Assembly: GCA_021819085.1 (NCBI GenBank)
Contig: JAKASJ010000024.1
Location: 1-44,633 of the forward strand
Source: Pseudomonadota bacterium
Lineage (GTDB): Bacteria; Pseudomonadota; Gammaproteobacteria; Acidiferrobacterales; UBA6901
Length of the DNA: 44,633 bases
Direction of reading: 5' to 3'
Part shown: in pieces, positions 8,543 to 16,675 of the stretch
Layout of the letters: the number at the start of each line of letters is the position of its first letter
How positions within the stretch are numbered: position 1 is the first letter of the stretch
Translations under genes and position numbers: made by a program
Notes under the pieces: model-generated
What the model saw: the letters and a program-made list of their open reading frames with translations, nothing else
Databases searched by the model: none
Told to the model about the DNA's origin: nothing

Positions 8543-10276
8543 ATGAACAAATCCCCGTATCTTTGGCTGCTGGGTGCGGTGTGCCTGGGCCTGTCGGCGT
8601 GCGCGAGTGTGACGCCGCAGCCTGTTGCCGAGGCAACGGTTCCGGTAAAGCCCGCGCCTGCCCCTGCCCCCGCCCCCTTGCCAAAAGTGGCGCTGACGCC
8701 GAATGTCCTTTACGAATTGCTGCTGGGCGAGATAGCCGGGCAGCGTGGCCATCTCAATGTGGCTGTGCGGGAATTTACGCGCGCAGCGACAGAGACGCGT
8801 GACCCGCGGGTCGCGGAGCGCGCTACCCTGGTGAGCCTTTATGCGCATCGCCCCAAGGAAGCAGAAGAGGCCGGGAAGCTGTGGGCGAAACTGCAGCCGG
8901 ACAGCATTGAGGCGCACGAAGCGCTCGCGACAGTGATGATGGATTCCGGCAGGATGCCCGAGGCGCAGGTGCAGCTCCAGAAGATCCTGGAGCTGTCGCC
9001 GGGAAATGATCTGGGCGAGGCGTACCTGCGCATCGCAGCCGTGATGGATCGGGTTCCCGACCACGCCGAGGCGCTGCAGGTCATGCAGTCCCTCGCACGA
9101 CTGCACCCCAAGCTGCCGGAAGCGCAGTTCGCTGTGGCCAGCCTGGCGGCGCGCAACAGAGACGCGACAGTCGCGGTCCGGGCCATCGACCGTGCGCTGC
9201 AACTGCGGCCGAGCTGGGAAGAAGCCGCCCTGTTCAAGATGCGCATACTTGCCCTGCAGAAGAGTCCGCAGCGGGTTCTGACCTTCAGTCGCAAGTTTCT
9301 GCATTCCTATCCGCACGCGACGAACTTCAGGATCAATTACGCACGGTATCTGGTTCACATCCAGAGCTGGAACATGGCGCTGAAGCAGTTCATGCGCGTC
9401 GTTGCCGAGAATCCGAATAATCCCGACGCCGTATATGCGACCGGGCTTCTTGCCCTGCAGACCAATCAAAACGATCTGGCCCGCAAGTACCTCGAGCGTG
9501 ACCTCAAGCTGCAGCCCGACAACAACCAGGCGCGCATTTACCTCGGTGAAATCGCCGAGCAGAGCAAGCACTATAAGGAGGCCGCCCGCTGGTATCGCCA
9601 GGTTCCGGCGGGAAGCCATTATTTCGAGGCACAGACGCGCTTGGGCGTGGTGATGTCCAAAGAGGGCAGGCTCGACGATGCACTGTCGCAATTGAATCAG
9701 TTGCATCCCGGATCGGTCGGGCAGCAGGTCCAGCTCGCGCTCATCGAGGGGCAAATGCTGCGCCGCGCGAAGCGGTACAGGCAGGCCGACGAAGTTCTCA
9801 GCGCCGCTCTCAAAAGTCAGCCCAACAATATCGATTTGCTGTATGCGCGCGCGCTTGTTGAGATCAAGCTGAACAGGCTGGACCTGCATGAGGCGGATCT
9901 GCGCAAGATCCTGAAGGAGGATCCGACGAATGCCGACGCATTGAACGCGCTCGGATACACGCTCGCCAACCGCACCAATCGCTACGATGAGGCGCTGTCC
10001 CTGGTTCAGAAGGCGCTGGCATTGCGTCCCGACGATCCCTATATCATGGACAGCATGGGCTGGGTTCAGTACCGGCTTGGCCACGACGCCGAGGCGGTAA
10101 AGTATCTGCGTGCCGCGCTCAAGAAGCGCCAGGATCCCGAGATTTCGGCGCATCTAGGGGAAGTGCTATGGGCCATGGGCCGGAAGACCGAGGCTGAGTC
10201 GGTCTGGAGCCGCGCCCTGAAGGCGGCGCCCGGTAACCGGAAGCTCCTGAGCGTTATCAAGAAGTTCAAGCCGTGA
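8543..10276 (+). CDS. Tetratricopeptide-repeat lipoprotein upstream of lolB
   Basis: A 577-residue protein with a lipoprotein signal (MNKSPYLWLLGAVCLGLSAC, lipidation at Cys20), then an Ala/Pro linker (about 30-48) and roughly a dozen degenerate TPR units to the end. Clear examples are NPDAVYATGLLALQTNQND, DADALNAL-type helices near 470, and MDSMGWVQYRLGHDAEAVKY. TPR lipoproteins are usually anchored in the outer membrane facing the periplasm and act as scaffolds. Its TGA overlaps the GTG start of lolB by two bases, so the two are translationally coupled. A TPR gene just before lolB is a common arrangement in proteobacteria, but no defined role is known to me. An SD (GGAGA) precedes the ATG. 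Confidence 0.88.
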   Translation: MNKSPYLWLLGAVCLGLSACASVTPQPVAEATVPVKPAPAPAPAPLPKVALTPNVLYELLLGEIAGQRGHLNVAVREFTRAATETRDPRVAERATLVSLYAHRPKEAEEAGKLWAKLQPDSIEAHEALATVMMDSGRMPEAQVQLQKILELSPGNDLGEAYLRIAAVMDRVPDHAEALQVMQSLARLHPKLPEAQFAVASLAARNRDATVAVRAIDRALQLRPSWEEAALFKMRILALQKSPQRVLTFSRKFLHSYPHATNFRINYARYLVHIQSWNMALKQFMRVVAENPNNPDAVYATGLLALQTNQNDLARKYLERDLKLQPDNNQARIYLGEIAEQSKHYKEAARWYRQVPAGSHYFEAQTRLGVVMSKEGRLDDALSQLNQLHPGSVGQQVQLALIEGQMLRRAKRYRQADEVLSAALKSQPNNIDLLYARALVEIKLNRLDLHEADLRKILKEDPTNADALNALGYTLANRTNRYDEALSLVQKALALRPDDPYIMDSMGWVQYRLGHDAEAVKYLRAALKKRQDPEISAHLGEVLWAMGRKTEAESVWSRALKAAPGNRKLLSVIKKFKP

Positions 10277-10926
10277 GGATATGGTTTTTCGCAGCCGTTG
10301 CGCTGTTGCTTGCCGGCTGCGCCACTGCGCCGCCACAGGCACTGGTGGGCAATCCGGCGCTTGCATGGCAGGGACGCGTGGCGGAGCTTTCCCCTCTCCG
10401 GACCTGGGACGTAAGTGGTCGGCTGGCGCTGCGCACAGCTCATCACGGCGGGGAAGTATCGCTTCGCTGGGTGAGGAGCAATCGCCGCTACACCATCGAC
10501 CTCAGCGGACCTCTCGGCCACGGTCTGGTTCAGTTGCAGCAGCGCAGCAGCGGTGCGCGTCTGGAGGACGCCCACAGGCATGTTTATCACGCCGCCAACG
10601 CCGAGAGGCTTCTGTTCAGAACGACCGGCTGGCGCGTGCCGCTCGACGGCCTGGCCTACTGGATCCGCGGCCTGCCCGTGCCGGGAGTACCGCATGAACA
10701 GAATCTGGATGGCGCCGGACTCCTGCGACAGCTTCGTCAATTGGGCTGGAACATCAAGTTTCTTGCCTATGCGCGTTATGGTCGCTACGTTCTTCCCCGC
10801 GATATCCAGCTGATACGGCTCGCATCAGGGCAGCCAGACCATGCAACAGGTGCGGCGCGGGACGGCGCAAGGTTCCGCCCGATCGAGGCCCGGTTGGTGA
10901 TCGAGCGCTGGGCCTATTTGAGGTGA
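10273..10926 (+). CDS. lolB: Outer-membrane lipoprotein LolB
   Basis: LolB receives lipoproteins from periplasmic LolA and inserts them in the inner leaflet of the outer membrane; it is itself a lipoprotein. The 217-residue product has a short signal ending LLLAGC (lipidation at Cys16). The mature part shows WDVSGRLALRTAHHGGEVSLRW, DLSGPLGHG and a LAYWIRGLPVPG segment, as in LolB. It starts with GTG overlapping the upstream stop and ends 18 bases before ispE. The order lolB-ispE-prs opposite hemA is conserved in gammaproteobacteria. Confidence 0.93.
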   Translation: MRIWFFAAVALLLAGCATAPPQALVGNPALAWQGRVAELSPLRTWDVSGRLALRTAHHGGEVSLRWVRSNRRYTIDLSGPLGHGLVQLQQRSSGARLEDAHRHVYHAANAERLLFRTTGWRVPLDGLAYWIRGLPVPGVPHEQNLDGAGLLRQLRQLGWNIKFLAYARYGRYVLPRDIQLIRLASGQPDHATGAARDGARFRPIEARLVIERWAYLR

Positions 10927-10944
10927 CGCCGCAGCAAGGACACC

Positions 10945-11817
10945 ATGATCTCCGCGAATCTCGAAAGCTGGCCGGCACCGGCGAAACTCAACCTGTTTCT
11001 GCATATTACCGGTCGTCGTCCGGACGGCTACCATTCACTGCAGACCGTCTTTCAGTTTCTCGACTATTCCGATGAGCTGGCATTTGACGTGACCGGGGAC
11101 AGGCGCGTCAGCCGGCCCACGGCAATTCCGGGAGTGCCTGAGGATGCGGATTTGTGCGTGCGCGCGGCCCGCTCTCTGCAGACCGTAGCCGGCGTCGGGC
11201 GCGGGGCCATCATTCATGTCGTCAAACGCATTCCGCAGGGAGGTGGACTGGGAGGGGGGAGTTCCGACGCAGCCACGACCCTGCTCGCACTCAACCGGCT
11301 GTGGAATCTCGGGTTGCCGCTTGCCGACCTGACAGCACTGGCCCTGAAACTGGGGGCGGATGTGCCGGTGTTCGTCCAGGGGCATGCCGCCTGGGGCGAA
11401 GGAATCGGCGAGGCGCTCGCACCCATCAGCCTCGCAGAGCCCTGGTACGTGGTTCTTGCCCCCCCTGTGCACGTATCCACTCAGGCGGTATTTGCCAAGT
11501 TCGATCGCGACGCCGCGGCGCAATTGACACGCTACAGCCAGCCCATCACAATACGCGATTTTCACGCAGGTCGTGCGCGCAACGACCTCGAACCGGTGGT
11601 GCGTCGGCTGTACCCCCAGGTCGATAAGGCCTTGACATGGCTCGGAAAATTCGGAGATGCACGCATGACGGGTTCCGGGTCCTGTGTCTATCTGGCGACG
11701 ACCGGTCCGGACCAGGCCATGGACATCGTTGCCCGCTGTCCGCAGGATTGCGCGAAGGGTTTCGTCGCACGCGGAATAAATGAGCACCCAGTTCACCGCC
11801 GGTACGGCGACGTTTGA
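10945..11817 (+). CDS. ispE: 4-diphosphocytidyl-2-C-methyl-D-erythritol kinase
   Basis: GHMP kinase of the MEP pathway for isoprenoid precursors; it phosphorylates the 2-hydroxyl of CDP-methylerythritol. The 290-residue product has the substrate motif PAPAKLNLFLHITGRRPDGYH (Lys14 catalytic), the ATP loop PQGGGLGGGSSDAATT (97-112) and GADVPVF with the catalytic Asp139. An AAGGA ribosome site precedes the ATG. Its stop at 11815-11817 is only two bases before tRNA-Gln, so the tRNA must be processed from the lolB-ispE transcript or use a promoter inside ispE. Confidence 0.96.
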   Translation: MISANLESWPAPAKLNLFLHITGRRPDGYHSLQTVFQFLDYSDELAFDVTGDRRVSRPTAIPGVPEDADLCVRAARSLQTVAGVGRGAIIHVVKRIPQGGGLGGGSSDAATTLLALNRLWNLGLPLADLTALALKLGADVPVFVQGHAAWGEGIGEALAPISLAEPWYVVLAPPVHVSTQAVFAKFDRDAAAQLTRYSQPITIRDFHAGRARNDLEPVVRRLYPQVDKALTWLGKFGDARMTGSGSCVYLATTGPDQAMDIVARCPQDCAKGFVARGINEHPVHRRYGDV

Positions 11818-11819
11818 TT

Positions 11820-11894
11820 TGGGGTGTCGCCAAGCGGTAAGGCACCGGATTTTGATTCCGGCATTCCCAGGTTCGAATCCTGGCACCCCAGCCA
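11820..11894 (+). tRNA. tRNA-Gln(TTG)
   Basis: The 75-base gene folds with a 7-bp acceptor stem (TGGGGTG with CACCCCA), a D arm, an anticodon stem CCGGA/TCCGG and the T arm GGTTCGAATCC. The anticodon TTG is at 11852-11854. The discriminator is G and CCA is encoded (11892-11894). It lies between ispE and prs, a position conserved in many proteobacteria. Confidence 0.97.
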
Positions 11895-12081
11895 ATTTCC
11901 GGAAGAAAGGATTCGGAGTGTTGTCCGGGCGGGGCTCGGCACGACGGCGCAGCAGGCAGGCCGCCTGCCCGCAGCGATTCAGCGTCGTGGTTCAGCGAGC
12001 AGGGCAGGCCGGCTGCGCCACTAACGGCAGCCCGACGGCCTGAATCCGGATCCACGCAGAGACGTATTAGCGGAGAAGCAA

Positions 12082-13032
12082 GTGTCGCTAGACAACATGG
12101 TGGTATTCACCGGGAACGCCAACCCGGCGCTGGCGGAGCGGGTGGTTCACCACCTCGGCATTCCGCTGGGCAAGGTGCACGTCGGCCGCTTCAGCGACGG
12201 CGAGACGCTGGTCGAGATCATGGAGAATGTGCGCGGACGAGACGTCTTCGTGCTTCAGCCGACCTGCGCGCCGAGCAATGACAATTTGATGGAACTCTTG
12301 GTGATGATGGATGCGGTCAAGCGTGCATCAGCACGGCGGGTGACCGCTGTTATGCCCTATTACGGATATGCGCGCCAGGACCGGCGGCCGCGTACGGCGC
12401 GTGTCGCGATCACTGCCAAAGTAGTTGCGGACATGATCACGGTTGCAGGCGCCAACCGCGTACTGACAATGGATCTGCATGCCGACCAGATCCAGGGATT
12501 TTTCAATATCCCGACGGACAATATTTATGCTGCCCCGGTATTGCTGGGTGAAATCTGGCGCAACAAGTACCAGGACCTGCTGGTGATTTCACCGGACGTC
12601 GGAGGCGTTGTGCGTGCCCGTGCCATGGCCAAGCACCTCGAGGCGGGTCTCGCGATCATCGACAAACGCCGGCCGCGTCCCAATGAGGCAAAGGTGATGA
12701 ACATCATTGGCGAGGTCGAGGGACATACCTGCGTTCTGATGGACGACCTGGTCGATACCGCCAACACCCTGTGCGAGGCCGCCGCGGCGCTGAAGGACCA
12801 CGGTGCCGTGAGAGTGGTGGCCTACTGCACGCACGCCGTGCTGTCGGGTCCTGCGGTCGAGCGCATCGAGAATTCGCAGCTCGACGAACTGGTTGTCACG
12901 GATACCATACCGTTGCGCCCGGAAGCCAAGGCCTGTCGTCGTATCCGCCAGCTTACCGTCGCTGAACTTCTGGCCGAGACCATGCGTCGCATAGCCAACG
13001 ATGACTCGGTAAGCTCGCTGTTCATGGATTAG
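12082..13032 (+). CDS. prs: Ribose-phosphate pyrophosphokinase
   Basis: Makes PRPP from ribose 5-phosphate and ATP for nucleotide, histidine and tryptophan synthesis. The 316-residue product has the family features in order: [20 protein letters not shown] (37-56), [13 protein letters not shown] (92-104), [12 protein letters not shown] (130-141), [11 protein letters not shown] (170-180), the flexible-loop lysine in DKRRPRP (194-200) and the PRPP-binding loop [14 protein letters not shown] (218-231). That loop has AN where E. coli has GG, a variation I believe occurs in other proteobacteria. The start is GTG, with GGAGAAG a few bases upstream. It follows tRNA-Gln by 187 bases, a stretch that contains a small hairpin (GGCAGG-CCG-CCTGCC at 11955-11969). 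Confidence 0.97.
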   Translation: MSLDNMVVFTGNANPALAERVVHHLGIPLGKVHVGRFSDGETLVEIMENVRGRDVFVLQPTCAPSNDNLMELLVMMDAVKRASARRVTAVMPYYGYARQDRRPRTARVAITAKVVADMITVAGANRVLTMDLHADQIQGFFNIPTDNIYAAPVLLGEIWRNKYQDLLVISPDVGGVVRARAMAKHLEAGLAIIDKRRPRPNEAKVMNIIGEVEGHTCVLMDDLVDTANTLCEAAAALKDHGAVRVVAYCTHAVLSGPAVERIENSQLDELVVTDTIPLRPEAKACRRIRQLTVAELLAETMRRIANDDSVSSLFMD

Positions 13033-13199
13033 CGGAGCGCGGAGCGGACCTTCTGGATTCACATGCGTCGATCGGCATGGGATTGCCAGGCATAGGGGAA
13101 TTGACGCCGCGAGCGCTGGCAGGTTTAGTTGCAGTTCCGGTTCCGGGCGAAACTGGCGTCTGAACGTCGGGTGCGCGTTTCACCCGGAATCTTGTAATT

Positions 13200-13214
13200 A
13201 GGTTCGCCGAACCT
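13200..13214. repeat. Perfect inverted repeat in the rplY leader
   Basis: AGGTTCG-C-CGAACCT is a 7+1+7 palindrome, 46 bases before the rplY start. It is directly preceded by the AT-rich TTGTAATTA. It could be a protein-binding dyad at the promoter or a short leader hairpin; the one-base loop makes a DNA site more likely. Confidence 0.4.
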
Positions 13215-13260
13215 GGTCGCGGGGGAGGCGAAATGTGCTACAAACACTGGAGAATGAACC

Positions 13261-13956
13261 ATGGCAAAATTTGAACTGAACGCAGAGCTGCGCGATGCGA
13301 AAGGTACGGGTGCGAGCCGCCGCCTTCGCAATGCCGGCAAGATTCCCGCAGTCATGTACGGAGCCGGCAAAGAGCCGGCAATGCTTGCACTCGATCACGC
13401 TTCGCTGTTCCACCAGGTGTCGAACGAGTCGTTCTACACGTCCATTCTGACCGTGAACGTTGGCGGCCAGAAGGAACAGGCCGTGCTGCGCGATATCCAG
13501 ATGCATCCGTTCAAGCCGCGCATACAGCATATGGATCTGCAGCGTATCAGTGCGACCGAAAAGCTGCATATGCTTGTTCCACTGCATTTCATTAACCAGG
13601 ACATTGCGCCTGGCGTCAAGTTGCAGGGAGGCATTGTCGCGCACCTGATGACCGAAGTGGACGTAACCTGTCTGCCGCACCAGCTTCCGGAATATCTCAC
13701 TGTCGACCTTTCCAACCTCAACCTCGGCCAGTCTGTGCACCTGACCGATGTTCCATTGCCGGAAGGGGTTTCGATTACCAGCCTCGGGCATGGCGGAGCC
13801 GATCTGGCGGTGGCTACGATTACGGTTGTGCGCGCGACCGTTGAGGCGGAAGCTGAGGTGGCTGCTGCCGCAGCGGCTCCGGCCGAGGGCGCAACCGCTG
13901 CCGGCGGAGCGCCGGCAGCCCCCGCAGCGGAGGCGGGAAAGAAGGAATCCAAGTAA
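13261..13956 (+). CDS. rplY: 50S ribosomal protein L25, long (CTC/TL5) form
   Basis: Binds 5S rRNA in the large subunit. The 231-residue product has the L25 domain (about 1-90, starting MAKFELNAELRDAKGTGASRRLRNAGKIPAV and including QHMDLQRISATEKLHMLVPL), the second TL5/CTC domain (about 95-190, LPEYLTVDLSNLNLGQSVHLTDV) and an Ala/Glu/Pro-rich tail (about 192-231). GGAGA lies 8 bases before the ATG. It sits between prs and pth as in many proteobacteria. Confidence 0.95.
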   Translation: MAKFELNAELRDAKGTGASRRLRNAGKIPAVMYGAGKEPAMLALDHASLFHQVSNESFYTSILTVNVGGQKEQAVLRDIQMHPFKPRIQHMDLQRISATEKLHMLVPLHFINQDIAPGVKLQGGIVAHLMTEVDVTCLPHQLPEYLTVDLSNLNLGQSVHLTDVPLPEGVSITSLGHGGADLAVATITVVRATVEAEAEVAAAAAAPAEGATAAGGAPAAPAAEAGKKESK

Positions 13957-13983
13957 CCGCGGGCGTGCCGCGTCAGGCAGGGT

Positions 13984-14574
13984 ATGCTGATGGTGGGCGA
14001 GGTGTCTCTCATCGCAGGTCTCGGCAACCCGGGCGCGGAATACGCCGGTACGCGCCACAATGCCGGTTTTCGGTTCGTCGATGCTGTACTCGCCGAGTTC
14101 GGTGGCAGTCTGCGCCCGGAGGGACGATTCTCCGGGCGTGCCGCCCGGATCGCCATCGGCGATCGCGAGATCTGGCTGCTCGAGCCGGACACTTTCATGA
14201 ACCACAGCGGAGAGGCGGTATCGCGCCTTGCGCATTACTACAAGATCCCGACCGAGAATATACTCATCGTTCACGATGAGATGGACCTGGCCCCGGGGAC
14301 GGTGCGCTTAAAGCGGGGTGGGGGCGATGGCGGTCATAACGGTGTGGCCGATATCGCTGAAAAGCTCGGGGCGCGGGAGTTTCTGCGTTTGCGCATAGGC
14401 ATAGGGCGGCCCGCGAGCAGTGCGCAGGTCGTCTCGTACGTACTTCGCAGAGCGCCGCTCGCTGAGCAGGAATTGATCGATGCCGCGATCCACGACGCCC
14501 TTGGGCATGTCGAGGAAATTGTGCATGGCCACGCGCAGAAAGCAATGAATGCCCTGCATACGCATACGCGCTAG
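13984..14574 (+). CDS. pth: Peptidyl-tRNA hydrolase
   Basis: Cleaves peptidyl-tRNA released by ribosome drop-off and recycles tRNA. The 196-residue product has the active-site segments IAGLGNPGAEYAGTRHNAG (catalytic His25), FMNHSGEAV, and LIVHDEMDLAPGTVRLKRGGG with GGHNG. The first ATG (13984) is used here; a second ATG two codons on and a GTG at 13999 are also possible because the homology begins at SLIAGLGNPG. It lies 28 bases after rplY and 11 bases before ychF, likely one transcript. Confidence 0.95.
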   Translation: MLMVGEVSLIAGLGNPGAEYAGTRHNAGFRFVDAVLAEFGGSLRPEGRFSGRAARIAIGDREIWLLEPDTFMNHSGEAVSRLAHYYKIPTENILIVHDEMDLAPGTVRLKRGGGDGGHNGVADIAEKLGAREFLRLRIGIGRPASSAQVVSYVLRRAPLAEQELIDAAIHDALGHVEEIVHGHAQKAMNALHTHTR

Positions 14575-14584
14575 GTAGCTCAGA

Positions 14585-15676
14585 ATGGGAATCAAATGCG
14601 GTATTGTCGGATTGCCGAATGTCGGCAAGTCCACATTGTTCAATGCGCTCACCCAGGCGGGTATCCAGGCCGAGAACTACCCGTTCTGCACCATCGATCC
14701 GAACATCGGTATTGTCGAGGTTCCTGACCCGCGCCTAGCGCGCCTCGCGGACATCGCCAACCCCGAAAAGACCGTGCCTGCAACCATCGAGTTTGTGGAT
14801 ATTGCCGGGCTCGTGGCCGGTGCATCCAAGGGTGAAGGCTTGGGCAACAAGTTTCTCGCGCATATTCGCGAAGTCGACGCGATAGCGCATGTGGTGCGCT
14901 GTTTTGAAGACGAGAACATCGTACATGTGCGAGGCCATATCGATCCTCTGGCCGATGTTGAGGTCATCAATACGGAACTTGCGCTCGCGGATCTGGAGAC
15001 AGTCGAGAAGGCGCAGGTACGCACCGAGAAGGGCGCCAAAAGCGGCAACAAGGATGAGATTCGTCTGCGCGAACTGCTTGCGCAGGTGCGCGCACACCTG
15101 AATGACGGTGCGCCGGTACGCTCCATGAGGCTGGGAGACGCTGAGCAGAAGCTGATTCGGCCACTGTGCCTGCTCACTCACAAGCCTCTTATGTATATTG
15201 CCAACGTTGCCGAGGACGGATTTCAGGACAATCCCCTGCTGGATGCAGTCGAAAAACGCGCGCTAAGCGAAGGTTCGGTGGTAGTTCCTATCTGTGCTGC
15301 GATCGAGGCCGAGCTGGCGGGAATGAACGCTGACGAAAAGCGTGAGTTCCTCAGGGAAATGGGACTGGATGAGCCGGGACTGAACCGCGTCATCCGCGCC
15401 GCGTACGCCCTGCTCGGGCTTCAGACATATTTCACCGCGGGGCCTAAGGAGGTGCGTGCCTGGACTGTGCGCGTGGGTGCGACGGCACCCCAGGCTGCCG
15501 GCGTCATACACTCGGATTTTGAGCGCGGATTTATCCGCGCTGAAGTGGTGGCCTACGAAGATTATATCCACCACCGCGGCGAGCACGGGGCGAAGGAAGC
15601 CGGCCGTTTCCGCCTGGAAGGCAAGGATTATGTTGTGCACGACGGGGATGTCATGCACTTCCGCTTTAACGTGTAA
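14585..15676 (+). CDS. ychF: Redox-responsive ATPase/GTPase YchF (Obg family)
   Basis: P-loop NTPase of the Obg/OLA1 group that binds ribosomes and prefers ATP; linked to oxidative-stress responses in other bacteria. The 363-residue length is standard. P-loop [14 protein letters not shown] (9-22), switch [27 protein letters not shown] in place of the usual G4 motif, and a C-terminal TGS-type domain with [32 protein letters not shown]. The end [11 protein letters not shown] is typical. It follows pth by 10 bases. Confidence 0.96.
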   Translation: MGIKCGIVGLPNVGKSTLFNALTQAGIQAENYPFCTIDPNIGIVEVPDPRLARLADIANPEKTVPATIEFVDIAGLVAGASKGEGLGNKFLAHIREVDAIAHVVRCFEDENIVHVRGHIDPLADVEVINTELALADLETVEKAQVRTEKGAKSGNKDEIRLRELLAQVRAHLNDGAPVRSMRLGDAEQKLIRPLCLLTHKPLMYIANVAEDGFQDNPLLDAVEKRALSEGSVVVPICAAIEAELAGMNADEKREFLREMGLDEPGLNRVIRAAYALLGLQTYFTAGPKEVRAWTVRVGATAPQAAGVIHSDFERGFIRAEVVAYEDYIHHRGEHGAKEAGRFRLEGKDYVVHDGDVMHFRFNV

Positions 15677-15725
15677 TCGGGTGCGCGGTGCAACGCCGAG
15701 GCCCTTGAATTTTGGCACGTACCAC

Positions 15726-15755
15726 TTGTGCCCTATGCGTAGAATCTTGTATCTT
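15726..15755 (+). promoter_or_regulatory. Likely promoter of tRNA-Met
   Basis: TTGTGC (15726-15731), an 18-base spacer and TATCTT (15750-15755) put the start of transcription near 15762, just before the tRNA at 15769. An overlapping TAGAAT at 15740-15745 is a less well-placed -10. Confidence 0.4.
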
Positions 15756-15768
15756 ATGCGGCCCTCTT

Positions 15769-15845
15769 GGCTATGTAGCTCAGCTGGTTAGAGCGCGGCA
15801 CTCATAATGCTGAGGTCGGTGGTTCGAGCCCACCCATAGCCACCA
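15769..15845 (+). tRNA. tRNA-Met(CAT), elongator type
   Basis: The 77-base gene has a fully paired acceptor stem (GGCTATG with CATAGCC), a D arm AGCTCAGCTGGTTAGAGC, the anticodon loop CTCATAA with CAT at 15803-15805, T arm GGTTCGAGCC, discriminator A and encoded CCA (15843-15845). A paired first position and an anticodon stem lacking three G:C pairs before the loop argue against initiator tRNA. A tRNA-Ile2 (lysidine-modified CAT) is the alternative; I favour elongator Met. Confidence 0.9.
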
Positions 15846-15850
15846 ATCAT

Positions 15851-16246
15851 TCACAATTCACATAGAGTAGGGGTGGGTGAAGCAACAGCGGATGCTTTTT
15901 TCATTCGAGCCTCTCCTCTTCCGATTTCAGCCCTGGTCATGCCGGCAAGTCCGGTATGGACATGTTGAGACCTTTCCCGTGTTGCATTGCCCGAACTCCA
16001 CGGCTGCCCGTGTGCGGTACGGTTGCGCGCGTCGCCGCAGACGCACCTATCCCGGGTGAATGCGTTTACTGGCCCAGACCCGGTGCGGTGCGCCCGGCGC
16101 CCTCGTATACGCATGGTCTGGATCGCGTGTACCAGTTCGGTTCGCAAGATGCGTCCGTTGTGGTTCCGGTCAATCCGGCTGAAGTAGGGCGCGAGTATTG
16201 GAATGTTCGCGGCCAGCTCTGCGCACGAAAGGTGCGCCATCACCAT
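15851..16246 (-). pseudogene. Remnant carrying one EF-hand calcium-binding loop
   Basis: The minus-strand frame starting at 16246 contains PILAPYFSRIDRNHNGRILRTELVHAI. Within it, DRNHNGRILRTE is a complete 12-position EF-hand loop: Asp1, Asn3, Asn5, Gly6, Ile8, Glu12, flanked by helix-like segments. Upstream the frame stops at 16286-16288, and there is no ribosome site or signal peptide. After about residue 50 the sequence becomes Arg/Thr-rich and unlike a folded protein. I read it as an EF-hand fragment from a decayed secreted or periplasmic protein. A short functional protein from the ATG at 16246 is possible but less likely. Confidence 0.4.
15879..15901 (+). terminator. Possible weak intrinsic terminator after tRNA-Met
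   Basis: AAGCA (15880-15884), an 8-base loop and TGCTT (15893-15897) are followed by four further T. The stem is only 5 bp plus a G-T wobble, so the call is tentative. Confidence 0.35.
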
Positions 16247-16384
16247 AGGGAAATGCAGACGAGTTGAAGTTGGTGCAGGCCCCGGTCAACATGAGTTGAG
16301 GCGGTGGAGGTTTCCACTGGGAATGTGATTGTCGAAGTCACTAACCGGCAGAAGGAGCCGCTCAACCCTGCAGCAGAATAGTGA

Positions 16385-16621
16385 CAAGACATCGTCAGTT
16401 CTCGGGAAATCGGTGTTGGACTAGAGGTACAGATTGACCTGCGCACCCGCGAAGTCACCCAGCAGGCCGTCGAAGCGGAACTGGCACAAATTGCTCGAAC
16501 AGCACGAAATCCCGAGGACTTCCAACGGGAACCGCGCCGTCGCGTGCAGCGGTTTCCTGCCCAGCCGCGCAGTACCGACCCCGGTCAGTCATGCGGCCGT
16601 GCAGATGCCAAAGGTCTGTGA
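16385..16621 (+). pseudogene. Open frame without a start codon, likely a gene fragment of unknown type
   Basis: Between stop codons at 16382-16384 and 16619-16621 the frame reads VQIDLRTREVTQQAVEAEL and then AQIARTARNPEDFQREPR, charged and helix-like with codon choice similar to real genes here. It has no ATG, GTG or TTG at its head. I do not recognise the family. Together with the EF-hand remnant on the other strand it marks 15.85-16.67 kb as decayed DNA. Confidence 0.25.
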
Positions 16622-16675
16622 TCGCTCTGGCTCGGACGTGAAGTTCAATTCGGCGGCCGTTGCCTACACCCTAAA

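Noticed and set aside
8504-10153. Long minus-strand frame (549 codons) opposite the TPR lipoprotein gene
   Set aside because: Antisense shadow of a gene with clear TPR repeats and a lipoprotein signal; the translation shows no domain.
13198-14274. Minus-strand frame (358 codons) across rplY and pth
   Set aside because: It runs opposite two unmistakable genes and has no recognisable motif.
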